Below are positions 7,722 through 16,344 of a stretch of 64,000 nt of DNA, piece after piece (position 1 is the stretch's first letter; the number at the start of each line of letters is the position of its first letter). The notes under the pieces were generated by a model. The model was not told where the DNA came from. It did no database searches and saw only the letters and a program-made list of their open reading frames with translations. Source of the stretch: JABDJX01 sp039942715 (lineage in GTDB: Bacteria; Pseudomonadota; Alphaproteobacteria; Rhodobacterales; Rhodobacteraceae). The stretch is taken from contig JBDVBY010000006.1 in NCBI GenBank assembly GCA_039942715.1, forward strand, positions 868,001-932,000, read 5' to 3'. A program made the translations under genes and the position numbers.

Positions 7722-8135
7722 ATGCTGACACTTTTGGTGGCGATGACCATGCAGACCGTGACACTTGGCCAAGGCGGCCCGATACACTGCGACTTTCCAA
7801 GCCCCGATGGGGGCTCGCAGTTGATCTATGTCGAACTTGAGCCGCGCCCCTCACTTAAGGATCAACCAGGGGAGTATCGCGTTGCGATGACCCTAAACGG
7901 CCAAGGCCCCTTACCGGCATCGGCCAAGCCCATCGTCTCAACCCAAGATCGCGACATGCTGATCCAAGGGCGCACAAAACTGCATCACACCTATTCACTT
8001 GGCCTTCGCGACGATGGCAAAGCCGCCCTGAATATCGCAAGGCCGGGCGCAAGCGCGGAAGAGGTCGTCATGACAACTCGTATCGGCGATTGCTACGGAC
8101 ACGCCGTCCACTTTCAAAAGTGGCTGTCGCAATGA
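7722..8135 (+). CDS. Small exported protein of unknown function inside the Liv operon
   Basis: A 137-residue protein beginning MLTLLVAMTMQTVTLGQGGP, a short hydrophobic leader consistent with export, then a beta-rich body with two Cys (IHCDFPSP and IGDCYGHA). I place the start at ATG 7722, preceded by AAGG; a TTG at 7707 is an alternative. It sits between the ATPase and permease genes, on the same strand and with no obvious promoter, so it is probably co-transcribed. I do not recognise the family. It could be an accessory of the importer or an unrelated passenger. Confidence 0.7.
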   Translation: MLTLLVAMTMQTVTLGQGGPIHCDFPSPDGGSQLIYVELEPRPSLKDQPGEYRVAMTLNGQGPLPASAKPIVSTQDRDMLIQGRTKLHHTYSLGLRDDGKAALNIARPGASAEEVVMTTRIGDCYGHAVHFQKWLSQ

Positions 8136-8156
8136 GCCTCAAACTAAACAACGCGT

Positions 8157-8172
8157 GCGCCCGTAAGGGCGC
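8157..8172 (+). repeat. Intercistronic hairpin with GTAA tetraloop
   Basis: GCGCCC (8157-8162) pairs with GGGCGC (8167-8172) around a GTAA loop, a GNRA-type tetraloop. It lies 24 bases before the LivH-type permease start and lacks a T tract. Confidence 0.45.
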
Positions 8173-8196
8173 TCAATTGGATCAAAGTGAGCTGAC

Positions 8197-9204
8197 ATGG
8201 ATCTGCTGAATGCGCTTGTGGCGCTGACCAACTTTCTAATTATTCCGGCCGTGTCTTACGGCAGCCAGTTAGCGCTTGGTGCCCTTGGAGTTACGCTAAT
8301 CTATGGCATCCTGCGGTTCTCAAACTTTGCCCATGGCGACACGATGGCCTTTGGCGCGATGGCCACAATCCTGTTCACATGGTTGCTGCAAAGCTGGGGC
8401 GTCTCGTTTGGACCGCTCCCCACAGCCTTGCTCGCCTTGCCCGTCGGGATAGCGGTTACATCGCTTTTGCTCATCGGCACCGATCGGCTCATCTATCGAT
8501 TTTACCGCGAACAAAAAGCCAAACCGGTGATTTTGGTCATCGTCTCGATGGGCGTGATGTTTGTGATGAACGGCCTTGTGCGCTTTATCATCGGCGTGGA
8601 TGATCAGCGCTTTGCAGATGGCGAACGTTTCATCATCACTGCGCGCGAGTTCAAAGAAATGACCGGCCTTGCCGAAGGTCTTGCGCTTAAATCGACCGCT
8701 GTTCTGACCGTAGTTGTCGCCATCATCGTTGTGATCATCCTATTCTGGTTCCTCAACAAAACGCGCACCGGCAAGTCGATGCGTGCGTTTTCTGACAACG
8801 AAGACCTCGCCTTGCTTTCCGGCATCAATCCAGAGCGCGTCGTCATGATCACATGGATCATCGTCGCAGCACTAGCAACGGTCGCGGGCACGCTCTATGG
8901 CCTTGATAAAAGCTTCAAACCCTTCACCTATTTCCAATTGCTCCTGCCAATTTTCGCCTCCGCCATCGTAGGTGGTCTTGGCAATCCACTTGGCGCCATC
9001 GCCGGGGGTTTCGTCATCGCTTTTTCAGAAGTCACAATCACCTACGCCTTCAAAAAGGTCGTCGGTTATATCGCCCCTTGGTACGAAACCGACGGTCTGA
9101 TCCAATTGCTTTCGACCGACTATAAATTTGCTGTCTCATTCGCAATTCTGATCGTTGTTCTTCTTTTCAGACCAACAGGCTTGTTCCGAGGGAAAGCACT
9201 ATGA
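8197..9204 (+). CDS. Branched-chain-type ABC transporter permease, LivH family
   Basis: A 335-residue inner-membrane protein with about eight hydrophobic helices. The N-terminal GALGVTLIYGILRFSNFAHGD is the LivH signature, and VGGLGNPLGAIAGGFVIAF near 270 is the cytoplasmic coupling region. It forms the translocation pore with the LivM-type subunit encoded next, whose start overlaps its stop (ATGA). Length is slightly above the usual 290-310 because of an extra charged segment around residues 140-165 (DDQRFADGERF). Confidence 0.94.
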   Translation: MDLLNALVALTNFLIIPAVSYGSQLALGALGVTLIYGILRFSNFAHGDTMAFGAMATILFTWLLQSWGVSFGPLPTALLALPVGIAVTSLLLIGTDRLIYRFYREQKAKPVILVIVSMGVMFVMNGLVRFIIGVDDQRFADGERFIITAREFKEMTGLAEGLALKSTAVLTVVVAIIVVIILFWFLNKTRTGKSMRAFSDNEDLALLSGINPERVVMITWIIVAALATVAGTLYGLDKSFKPFTYFQLLLPIFASAIVGGLGNPLGAIAGGFVIAFSEVTITYAFKKVVGYIAPWYETDGLIQLLSTDYKFAVSFAILIVVLLFRPTGLFRGKAL

Positions 9205-10508
9205 ACACCCTTACCCCCCGCGATATGCTGCTGTTTCTTGCGGTGTTTGCTCTGATCTTTGCCACTGGCTTTTTTCAAAGCTGGAACGTGGCCCTTGGTA
9301 TCCTGAACATGGGGCTGATCTCGGCGATCCTTGCCCTTGGCGTGAATATGCAGTGGGGATATGCGGGTCTTTTCAACATCGGTGTGATGGGCTTTGTCGC
9401 CCTTGGTGGTCTGGGCGCTGTGCTTGTTGCCATGCCACCTGTGAACGAGGCTTGGGCCGCGGGAGGACTGCGCGCATTGGCAGGACTGTTGATCGGCATC
9501 GCCACTATCATTCTTGCAATCAAGGTCTGGGGCCGTCTTCCAAAAGGCAAGGCGCGTGGATTGGCAATGCTTGTGTTGCTGATCATCGGCTTCGTCATCT
9601 TCCGCGGCGTGTTCGATCCCGCTGTGAAAGCAATCGAGGCCGTTAATCCTGCGTCAACAGGCTATCTTGGCGGCTTAGGTCTTCCTGTCATCCTGTCATG
9701 GCCCGTCGGCGGTGCACTGGCAGCAGGGGCCGCATGGATCGTTGGCAAAACAGCACTTGGGCTGCGTTCAGATTATTTGGCTATCGCGACCTTAGGTATT
9801 TCTGAGATTGTGATCGCCATTCTGAAGAACGAAGATTGGATGTCGCGCGGCGTGAAAAATGTTATCGGTATTCCACGCCCCGTTCCCTACGAAATCGACC
9901 TGCAAAACTCCCAGAGTTTTGTAGAACGCATGACAGCTTGGGGCTTTGATCCCGTCACGGCCTCTTCGATCACAGTCAAGCTTGGCTATACAGGGCTGTT
10001 TCTTGGCGTCTTGATTATCCTTTTATGGCTTAGCCAAGCAGCCCTTGCCTCGCCATGGGGCCGCATGATGCGCGCCATCCGCGACAACGAGGTTGCGGCC
10101 GAAGCGATGGGCAAAGACGTCACAGCGCGGCATTTGCAAATCTTCATTCTTGGCTCGGCTGTCTGTGGCTTAGCAGGTGCCATGATGACAACACTTGATG
10201 GTCAGTTGACGCCGACCAGCTACCAACCTTTGCGCTTCACTTTCCTCGTCTGGGTCATGGTGATCGTTGGCGGCTCGGGCAATAACTTTGGCGCCGTCCT
10301 TGGCGGCTTCCTGATCTGGTACCTTTGGGTGATGGTCGAACCAATGGGCCAAGCTTTGATTGGTGGCATCACTGCTGGCATGGCGGATGGCTACTGGCTC
10401 AAAGAGCACTTGCTGGAAAGTGCGGCCCACATGCGCTTGCTGACGATGGGAATTATCCTGTTGCTCGTCCTGAGGTTCAGCCCACGCGGGTTGATCCCAG
10501 AGCGGTGA
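9201..10508 (+). CDS. Branched-chain-type ABC transporter permease, LivM family
   Basis: The partner permease, 435 residues. Family features are LGVNMQWGYAGLFNIGVMGF near 48-67, LRSDYLAIATLGISEI near 187, and the coupling sequence VGGSGNNFGAVLGGFLIWY near 358. It is longer than a typical 320-350-residue LivM because of an additional hydrophobic segment around residues 95-140 (LLIGIATIILAIKVW and further helices). The start overlaps the LivH-type stop, and its own TGA overlaps the GTG of the next gene, so a nucleotidyltransferase is translationally coupled to a permease. Confidence 0.94.
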   Translation: MNTLTPRDMLLFLAVFALIFATGFFQSWNVALGILNMGLISAILALGVNMQWGYAGLFNIGVMGFVALGGLGAVLVAMPPVNEAWAAGGLRALAGLLIGIATIILAIKVWGRLPKGKARGLAMLVLLIIGFVIFRGVFDPAVKAIEAVNPASTGYLGGLGLPVILSWPVGGALAAGAAWIVGKTALGLRSDYLAIATLGISEIVIAILKNEDWMSRGVKNVIGIPRPVPYEIDLQNSQSFVERMTAWGFDPVTASSITVKLGYTGLFLGVLIILLWLSQAALASPWGRMMRAIRDNEVAAEAMGKDVTARHLQIFILGSAVCGLAGAMMTTLDGQLTPTSYQPLRFTFLVWVMVIVGGSGNNFGAVLGGFLIWYLWVMVEPMGQALIGGITAGMADGYWLKEHLLESAAHMRLLTMGIILLLVLRFSPRGLIPER

Positions 10509-11128
10509 TTGTTACCCTCATTCCAGCGGCAGGCGCCTCGTCCCGTATGGGTGCGGGTGACAAGCTTCTGGAAACCATCAAAGGCGAGCCAATCTTGGCC
10601 CGGACGGCGCGGATAGCCCTGGAGGCAGGACTTGGTCCGGTTCTTGTCACTCTCAGGCCCAAGGACAATGCGCGTCAAAAAGCGATCCGGAAACACGATG
10701 TCACTCTGATCGAAATCGCCGATGCGGATGAAGGCATGTCCGCGAGCCTGCGCGCCGGAGCCAAGGCTGCTCTTTCGCAAATAAACGATGGATACAAAAC
10801 TGCAGGCGACAATGAATACCTGGGGATGATGGTCCTGCTCCCTGACATGCCCGAAATTTCGACAGATGATCTCAAAGAGATGGATCTTGCACACCAGTCT
10901 TCGGGAGGAATGGCCGTACGCGCCATTAACGAGGAAGGACAGCTTGGCCATCCAACGCTTTTCCCGGATCACATGCTTGCTCAATTTGCTGAACTTGTCG
11001 GCGATAAAGGTGCAGCCAAGTTGATCGAAGAACCAGTCATTCGGCAGCCAATTAGGGGCGCCCGCCTTGACCTCGACACCCCCGAAGACTGGGCGGCATG
11101 GCGCGCAAAGACTAACACCCCTTTCTAA
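10505..11128 (+). CDS. MobA/MocA-like nucleotidyltransferase
   Basis: A 207-residue NTP-transferase starting at GTG 10505, which overlaps the LivM-type TGA. The nucleotide-binding signature is IPAAGASSRMGAGDKLLE near residues 6-23, followed by LVTLRPKDN and the acidic MMVLLPDMPEIS metal-binding segment; GHPTLFPDHML and LDLDTPEDW match MocA-type enzymes that attach CMP to molybdopterin for xanthine-dehydrogenase-family enzymes. Related genes for molybdenum cofactor handling (xdhC, a molybdopterin-binding protein) lie 14 kb away. Substrate assignment is an inference from family resemblance. Confidence 0.8.
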   Translation: MIVTLIPAAGASSRMGAGDKLLETIKGEPILARTARIALEAGLGPVLVTLRPKDNARQKAIRKHDVTLIEIADADEGMSASLRAGAKAALSQINDGYKTAGDNEYLGMMVLLPDMPEISTDDLKEMDLAHQSSGGMAVRAINEEGQLGHPTLFPDHMLAQFAELVGDKGAAKLIEEPVIRQPIRGARLDLDTPEDWAAWRAKTNTPF

Positions 11129-11231
11129 ACCCCGCTTATTATTGGCTCATGAGTATCCCGGGAAGTCCCTGGCGGGGGCGGGGCAGCGCCTCATCTTGCC
11201 AAACGTGGCCATTCGCGCCACACCCGCAGAT

Positions 11232-12119
11232 ATGAGCACCAAGATTCTTTGTATCGGCTCCGTTTTATGGGACGTCATTGGACGCGCCAACGCGGTGATG
11301 CGCGTCGGTTCGGACGTACCGGGTCGCATTCAACGATTGCCCGGCGGTGTTGTGATGAACATCGCCATGACCCTGCGACGCTTTGATTTGACGCCCGTCT
11401 TACTGACGGCCATCGGGCGCGATGAAGAAGGCGACGAGCTGATCGAAGCCGCACGTCGCATGGAGTTAAATGTTGCGCACGTCTATCGTTCTGATGACCT
11501 GCCAACAGACGTTTATATGGCCGTTGAAGGCGCCAATGGGTTGATCGCCGCTGTTGCCGATGCCCATTCATTGGAAGCTGCAGGCGACAAAATCCTGACG
11601 CCACTCAAGGATGGTAGCCTTGGCAGTGCCGAGTCTCCATTTTCGGGACAAATCGCCCTTGATGGCAACCTGACAGAAGCCTTGCTGACCGAGATCGCCC
11701 AAAGTCCACTTTTTGCAGTGGCCGACTTACGCGTCGCCCCTGCCTCGCCCGGAAAAGCCAAGCGCTTACTTCCACTTTTGGGCGCGGCAAATGCAACGAT
11801 CTACGTCAATCTCGAAGAGGCCGGTTATCTTTGCGAAACCGACTTTCTCGACGCACCCACGGCTGCCAGCGCACTCTTAAAGCGTGGCTCTGCTCAAGTG
11901 TTGGTCACCGATGGCGGGCAAACAGCGGCTTATGCAAATTTAAGTGGCGTCATTACAGCCACCCCACCGCAAGTCTTGGTCACCCGCGTCACGGGCGCAG
12001 GAGATACTTTCATGGCCGCTCACATTGCCGCGGAAGTGCGCGGCGAAACCTCTGAACAAGCCTTGAATACAGCTCTTCTGGCCGCGGCCAGCTATGTTTC
12101 TGGAGACGTTCCCTCATGA
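11232..12119 (+). CDS. psuK: PfkB-family kinase, probable pseudouridine kinase
   Basis: A 295-residue ribokinase-fold kinase. The N-terminal LCIGSVLWDVIGRA and GRIQRLPGGVVMNIAMTLRR match the substrate-binding region, and TRVTGAGDTFMAAH near 262-275 carries the anion hole and catalytic Asp of PfkB signature 2. Overlap of its stop with psuG (ATGA) points to phosphorylation of pseudouridine to the 5'-phosphate. I start it at ATG 11232 (MSTKILCIG); an open frame extends upstream, but that part overlaps the preceding gene and has no kinase features. Confidence 0.85.
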   Translation: MSTKILCIGSVLWDVIGRANAVMRVGSDVPGRIQRLPGGVVMNIAMTLRRFDLTPVLLTAIGRDEEGDELIEAARRMELNVAHVYRSDDLPTDVYMAVEGANGLIAAVADAHSLEAAGDKILTPLKDGSLGSAESPFSGQIALDGNLTEALLTEIAQSPLFAVADLRVAPASPGKAKRLLPLLGAANATIYVNLEEAGYLCETDFLDAPTAASALLKRGSAQVLVTDGGQTAAYANLSGVITATPPQVLVTRVTGAGDTFMAAHIAAEVRGETSEQALNTALLAAASYVSGDVPS

Positions 12120-13039
12120 TGCTGCCTCTGTCATTTTCAGCAGAAGTTGCCACTGCCCGCGCGAATGGCACACCTATTGTGGCGCTTGAAAGCACGATCA
12201 TCACGCATGGCATGCCCTACCCGCAAAACGTGGAAACCGCGCGCCGCGTTGAGGCAGCTGTGCGCGAGCAAGGAGCCGTGCCCGCCACCATCGCAATCAT
12301 TGATCACAAGGTAAAAGTTGGGCTTGAAGAAACCGAGTTGGACGCTTTGGCGCAATCCAAAAACGTCGCTAAACTCTCGCGCGCCGATCTTGCCCATTGC
12401 CTCTCGACCGGTGCCACCGGTGCCACAACAGTCGCTGCCACCATGATCTGTGCGCATCTGGCTGGTATCAAGGTTTTCGCCACTGGCGGTATCGGCGGTG
12501 TACATCGTGGCGCATCTGAGACGTTTGATATCTCTGCTGATTTGCTTGAGTTGGCACAAACACCTGTCGCCGTGGTGTCCGCCGGAGCCAAAGCCATACT
12601 TGATATTCCCAAAACGCTTGAAGTGCTGGAAACCAACGGCGTGCCGGTGATTGCCTACGATCAGGACAACCTTCCCGCATTTTGGTCACGCAATTCTGGT
12701 CTTGCCGCTCCGCTGCGTTGCGACACCCCTGATGCCATCGCAAAGGCCATTGAGTTGCGGCAAACGCTCGGGTTGGCGGGTGGGCACTTGATTGCGAACC
12801 CTATCCCCGAAGCCGCCGAAATCGCAGCCGAAGCACTGGCGCCGATCATCTCGCAAGCCAATGCCGAAGCGGCCGCGCAAGGCATTTCTGGCAAAGCCGT
12901 CACGCCTTTCTTGCTTCAGCGCATCTTTGAATTAACCAAAGGCCAATCACTGGAAGCGAATATCGCATTGGTGCTCAACAATGCACAACTTGCCGCGAAA
13001 ATCGCTACTTGTCTTTCAACTGGCACAAGAAACCACTGA
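12116..13039 (+). CDS. psuG: Pseudouridine-5'-phosphate glycosidase
   Basis: A 307-residue PsuG that cleaves the C-glycosidic bond of pseudouridine 5'-phosphate, giving uracil and ribose 5-phosphate. Characteristic segments are VALESTIITHGMPYPQN near the N-terminus, TGATGATTVAATMICAH, VFATGGIGGVHRGA with the Mn-binding region, and ANPIPEAAEI. It forms a two-gene catabolic operon with the kinase, allowing salvage of RNA-derived pseudouridine. No uracil or pseudouridine transporter is recognisable; the Liv-type importer immediately upstream is on the same strand but separated by about 100 bases. Confidence 0.95.
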   Translation: MMLPLSFSAEVATARANGTPIVALESTIITHGMPYPQNVETARRVEAAVREQGAVPATIAIIDHKVKVGLEETELDALAQSKNVAKLSRADLAHCLSTGATGATTVAATMICAHLAGIKVFATGGIGGVHRGASETFDISADLLELAQTPVAVVSAGAKAILDIPKTLEVLETNGVPVIAYDQDNLPAFWSRNSGLAAPLRCDTPDAIAKAIELRQTLGLAGGHLIANPIPEAAEIAAEALAPIISQANAEAAAQGISGKAVTPFLLQRIFELTKGQSLEANIALVLNNAQLAAKIATCLSTGTRNH

Positions 13040-13110
13040 ATTTGCAACAAACCGTTGTGAGCGAGCATGCAAACACTTACCTTCTGAGTCTCGGTTAAAG
13101 TACGGACGCT

Positions 13111-13827
13111 ATGCAGTTAAACGAAGAACCAGAGCAAAAGAAACGCCGTGGCGCGGTAAGCGGGCTGCGCAGCTCGTTTTTGACCGGTTTGGTGGTGATC
13201 GCACCGATCGGACTGACACTATGGCTCATCTGGACCGTCGCGGGCTGGGTCGACAGCTGGGTGCTGCCTTTCGTGCCAATTTGGATGCGCCCGGATCAAT
13301 ACATCGGGCTAAATATCCGCGGTATTGGCGTGATCGCCTTTTTGATCTTCACCATTTTGGTCGGGTGGATGGCCAAAGGGATCATCGGCAAATCACTGAT
13401 CAAATGGGGCGAAGGCCTTGTACAGGGCCTCCCCGTGGTCCGCTCTGTTTACAACGGTTTAAAGCAAATCTCAGAAACGGTTTTCGCCCAGTCCGAAGCA
13501 TCGTTTGAAAAAGCTTGCCTTGTGGAGTACCCGCGCAAAGGCATCTGGGCGATTGCGTTTATTTCGACCGGCGCAAAAGGCGAAGTGAACGAGAAAATTC
13601 AGGCAGAGTCTGGGAAAACAGCTGTTTTCCTTCCCACAACGCCCAACCCAACCTCTGGTTTCCTACTGTTTTTGCCAACGTCAGACGTGATCGAATTGGA
13701 CATGACAGTGGAAGACGCTGCGAAGTTGGTGATTTCGGCAGGCCTTGTCTATCCCGATGGGTCCAAGGCGCAGCCAACGCCAATTGGCGAGGTGCGTCCA
13801 CCGGTCTCGCGGATCGGAAACCCTTAG
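13111..13827 (+). CDS. DUF502 family membrane protein
   Basis: A 238-residue protein with two N-terminal transmembrane helices (FLTGLVVIAPIGLTLWLIW near 23-42, and VIAFLIFTILVGWMAKGI near 74-91) and a C-terminal soluble domain containing GLPVVRSVYNGLKQI, PRKGIWAIAFIS, VFLPTTPNPTSGFLLF and PTSDVIELDM. This is the DUF502 layout, widespread in proteobacteria and of unknown function. The stop overlaps the convergent stop of the patatin-like gene, so there is no space for a terminator between them. Confidence 0.9.
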   Translation: MQLNEEPEQKKRRGAVSGLRSSFLTGLVVIAPIGLTLWLIWTVAGWVDSWVLPFVPIWMRPDQYIGLNIRGIGVIAFLIFTILVGWMAKGIIGKSLIKWGEGLVQGLPVVRSVYNGLKQISETVFAQSEASFEKACLVEYPRKGIWAIAFISTGAKGEVNEKIQAESGKTAVFLPTTPNPTSGFLLFLPTSDVIELDMTVEDAAKLVISAGLVYPDGSKAQPTPIGEVRPPVSRIGNP

Positions 13828-14849
13828 CCAAACATTTCTGGTAAATCGACGCTTGAACGCTTGCCAATGCTTTTTGCGTCGCCTTCCAAAAACCCGTCAG
13901 TCGCACGACGCCCGGCCTCAAACAGGGCTTTCAACGTCTGCGGCGTTGGGACCAGCTTGGACGCAACGCTAAGCTCCGTCATCAACTCATCATCTGCAAT
14001 CATATGCACGCGCACTTTCTTCATCGCATCGCTTGAAACCTTGTCGTCAGCGATCAGCCTTTGCACAAAGTCGATCGCGCGCAATTCACGCAGCAAAGAA
14101 GAATTAAAGCTGATTTCATTGATCCGATTCAAAATGCCGTGGGAATCCATTGGGACCTCGTCGCGTTCCAATGGGTTGATATTCACAATCACGATGTCAG
14201 ACGGAAGCTCGGGCGCAAAAAGCGGGAATAGCGCCGGATTTCCGGTATACCCACCATCCCAGTAGACATCTTCACCAATCTCAACAGCTTTGAACACGGT
14301 AGGCAGGCAAGCAGATGCAAGGATCGCATCAGCGGTAATTTCATCGCCTGAGAACACCTTTACCTTGCCAGTTCGCACGTTCGTGGCACACACAAACAAA
14401 GCCGGATCAGCGTTTGCACAAATCGAAGCATACTCGAACCGCTCGACCACACGGCTAAGGGGGTTTTGATAAAACGGGCCATAAGAATAAGGCGAAAAGA
14501 CCCGGCTCATCGCATCAGTGATCCCATAAGCAAACGAGCTTTCAATCGCTTTGCTGATTGAACCAGGGCTTGGTGTCAGGGCCGTCATCCAATGAGCGAG
14601 ACGCATGTCACCTACGGCGCCCACTTGCTCCCACAACCAGTCTAACGTGTCACGCGCGCCTTGGCGCCCACCTTCCACCAAGCCAGCTTTCAAGGCCGCG
14701 CCGTTCAGCGCTCCAGCGGATGTGCCCGAGATGCCCGTGATTTCAATCGTATCGTCTTCCAAGAGGCGATCCAGAACACCCCAGGTAAACGCCCCATGTG
14801 CACCGCCACCTTGAAGCGCCAGGTTGATCCGGCGTTTACGCGCAGCCAT
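13824..14849 (-). CDS. Patatin-like phospholipase family protein
   Basis: A 341-residue Ser-Asp lipase of the patatin fold. It carries the oxyanion GGGAHG at 14-19, the nucleophile elbow GTSAG at 42-46 (Ser44), and the DGG motif at 198-200 with the catalytic Asp. There is no signal peptide, so it should act in the cytoplasm or at the inner membrane. It follows 3-hydroxybutyrate dehydrogenase by 24 bases on the same strand, a pairing I associate with polyhydroxyalkanoate or lipid turnover, though the substrate is not shown by sequence. Confidence 0.92.
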   Translation of the reverse strand: MAARKRRINLALQGGGAHGAFTWGVLDRLLEDDTIEITGISGTSAGALNGAALKAGLVEGGRQGARDTLDWLWEQVGAVGDMRLAHWMTALTPSPGSISKAIESSFAYGITDAMSRVFSPYSYGPFYQNPLSRVVERFEYASICANADPALFVCATNVRTGKVKVFSGDEITADAILASACLPTVFKAVEIGEDVYWDGGYTGNPALFPLFAPELPSDIVIVNINPLERDEVPMDSHGILNRINEISFNSSLLRELRAIDFVQRLIADDKVSSDAMKKVRVHMIADDELMTELSVASKLVPTPQTLKALFEAGRRATDGFLEGDAKSIGKRSSVDLPEMFG

Positions 14850-14873
14850 GGATGCGTCCAGTCCTTGCGATCT

Positions 14874-15647
14874 TCACAGCGCCGTCCATCCGCCATCCAT
14901 GCTGAGTGACGTGCCAGTAATCTGCGCAGCTGCGTCTGAACACAAGAACACCGCTAAACCACCCAATTGCTCAACCGTCGCAAATTCCTTCGAGGGCTGG
15001 CGATCAAGGATGACCTTCTCAACCGCTTCTTCCTCGGTCATATCATACTCTTTAGCCGTTGACGGGATTTGCGCTTCGACCAGAGGTGTCAAAACATAAC
15101 CCGGACAAATTGCGTTGGCCGTGATCGGCTCGCGCGCAGTTTCTAGCGCCGCAACCTTTGTCATCCCGACAACACCATGTTTTGCGGTCACATAGGCTGA
15201 TTTATAAGGCGAGGCCGTTAAACCATGGGCCGAAGCGATGTTAATCACACGCCCCCAGCCAGCGGCCCGCATCTTTGGCAAGGCAGCCGCCGTGGTGTGA
15301 AACGCCGAGGACATGTTTATCGCGATGATTGCATCCCACTTTTCCGTCGGGAAATCGGGCATTGGCGCGACATGCTGAATACCAGCGTTATTGATCAGAA
15401 TATCGCAAGCGCCCGCCTTTTCGACCAATGCACGGCATTCATCGCCTTTGGACATATCTGCCTGGATGTATCGGACGGTAACGCCAGTTTCCTTGGCAAT
15501 TTCCGCAGCGAGAGCGTGGTCTTCCTCATTATCTGTGTATGAGTTCAGCACCACATCAGCGCCCGCACGCGCCATTTCCCACGCAATACCAAGCCCGATG
15601 CCCGAGTTTGATCCAGTGATTACAGCGGTCTTTCCAGTAAGGGACAT
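14874..15647 (-). CDS. bdhA: 3-hydroxybutyrate dehydrogenase (SDR family)
   Basis: A 257-residue NAD-dependent short-chain dehydrogenase interconverting 3-hydroxybutyrate and acetoacetate. It shows TGSNSGIG at 11-18, NNAG at 86-89, and the Ser139-Tyr152-Lys156 triad. GIQHVAPMPDFPTEKWD and the TPLVEAQIPSTAKEYDM substrate-lid region identify BdhA among SDRs. The start at 15647 is preceded by AGGAG; an upstream in-frame ATG would add nine residues. It pairs with the downstream patatin-like gene in polyhydroxybutyrate or ketone-body use. Confidence 0.94.
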   Translation of the reverse strand: MSLTGKTAVITGSNSGIGLGIAWEMARAGADVVLNSYTDNEEDHALAAEIAKETGVTVRYIQADMSKGDECRALVEKAGACDILINNAGIQHVAPMPDFPTEKWDAIIAINMSSAFHTTAAALPKMRAAGWGRVINIASAHGLTASPYKSAYVTAKHGVVGMTKVAALETAREPITANAICPGYVLTPLVEAQIPSTAKEYDMTEEEAVEKVILDRQPSKEFATVEQLGGLAVFLCSDAAAQITGTSLSMDGGWTAL

Positions 15648-15795
15648 CGGCCAAGCTCCTCGCAATTGCGGCATTTTCTCTGCGGGTGCAAAATAGCCAG
15701 TTTTTCAGGAGGCGCCAGAGGATCTATTCGATACGCGCGCACGTCTTCGCGAGCCAGCAGTCCGCAACACATAGAACAAAGCTGATGGTTGCGTA

Positions 15796-16341
15796 TCAGT
15801 CCAAACGCAAAATCGTAGGCGCAGAACCAGTGTCAGCCCCACCAACGAATACGGCCCCAACGATCATCAACAAAATCATGCCGATCACCAGAGCCTTCGG
15901 GCCCGACACTCCGCCCGACTTCACTGGCGGATGATTGTAATGCAGGCTTTCCATACTCTCTGCACCTAAGCCGGGGCTTTGTATGCCAGAATTCGTAAGG
16001 CTGACACCGTCTTCAATCTTGTTGCCAACTTTTGGGTTGGCAAAAGCATCATCGATATCCCGGGCACGCTTGGCCTCGATCAAAGCCATATCCTCGGCGT
16101 ATTCCGGTTCGAGCACAGGCGCTGCGCTTTTTTCAGAGCCAAAATTTGGGTCCGAGAAGGCGTCATCCAAAGCGTGTGATAGAGCGGCGTCAGGAACAGT
16201 CGGGACGTCATGAACAATACTTGTGGGCTGAGACGTGCGGTCCATGCCGGGCAAAACCTCACCCGGCTTCAGCTTTTTACCGGCTTTTGGATTGGCAAAC
16301 GCGGCCGTGAGGGGGTCAAGTTCGTCGGTAACGTCAGACAT
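15796..16341 (-). CDS. Unknown tail-anchored protein with three AF(A/S)(N/D)P motifs
   Basis: A 181-residue acidic protein whose first 140 residues look disordered and hydrophilic. A motif occurs three times: AFANPKAG at 14-21, AFSDPNFG at 61-68, AFANPKVG at 99-106, each preceded by an acidic or hydrophobic turn and followed by a Lys/Glu-containing stretch. One hydrophobic helix (about 148-168, ALVIGMILLMIVGAVFVGG) and a 13-residue tail end the protein. This suggests a cytoplasmic repeat region tethered to the membrane. It is 4 bases from its upstream partner gene, so both are co-expressed. I do not recognise the family. Confidence 0.75.
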   Translation of the reverse strand: MSDVTDELDPLTAAFANPKAGKKLKPGEVLPGMDRTSQPTSIVHDVPTVPDAALSHALDDAFSDPNFGSEKSAAPVLEPEYAEDMALIEAKRARDIDDAFANPKVGNKIEDGVSLTNSGIQSPGLGAESMESLHYNHPPVKSGGVSGPKALVIGMILLMIVGAVFVGGADTGSAPTILRLD

Positions 16342-16344
16342 GAT

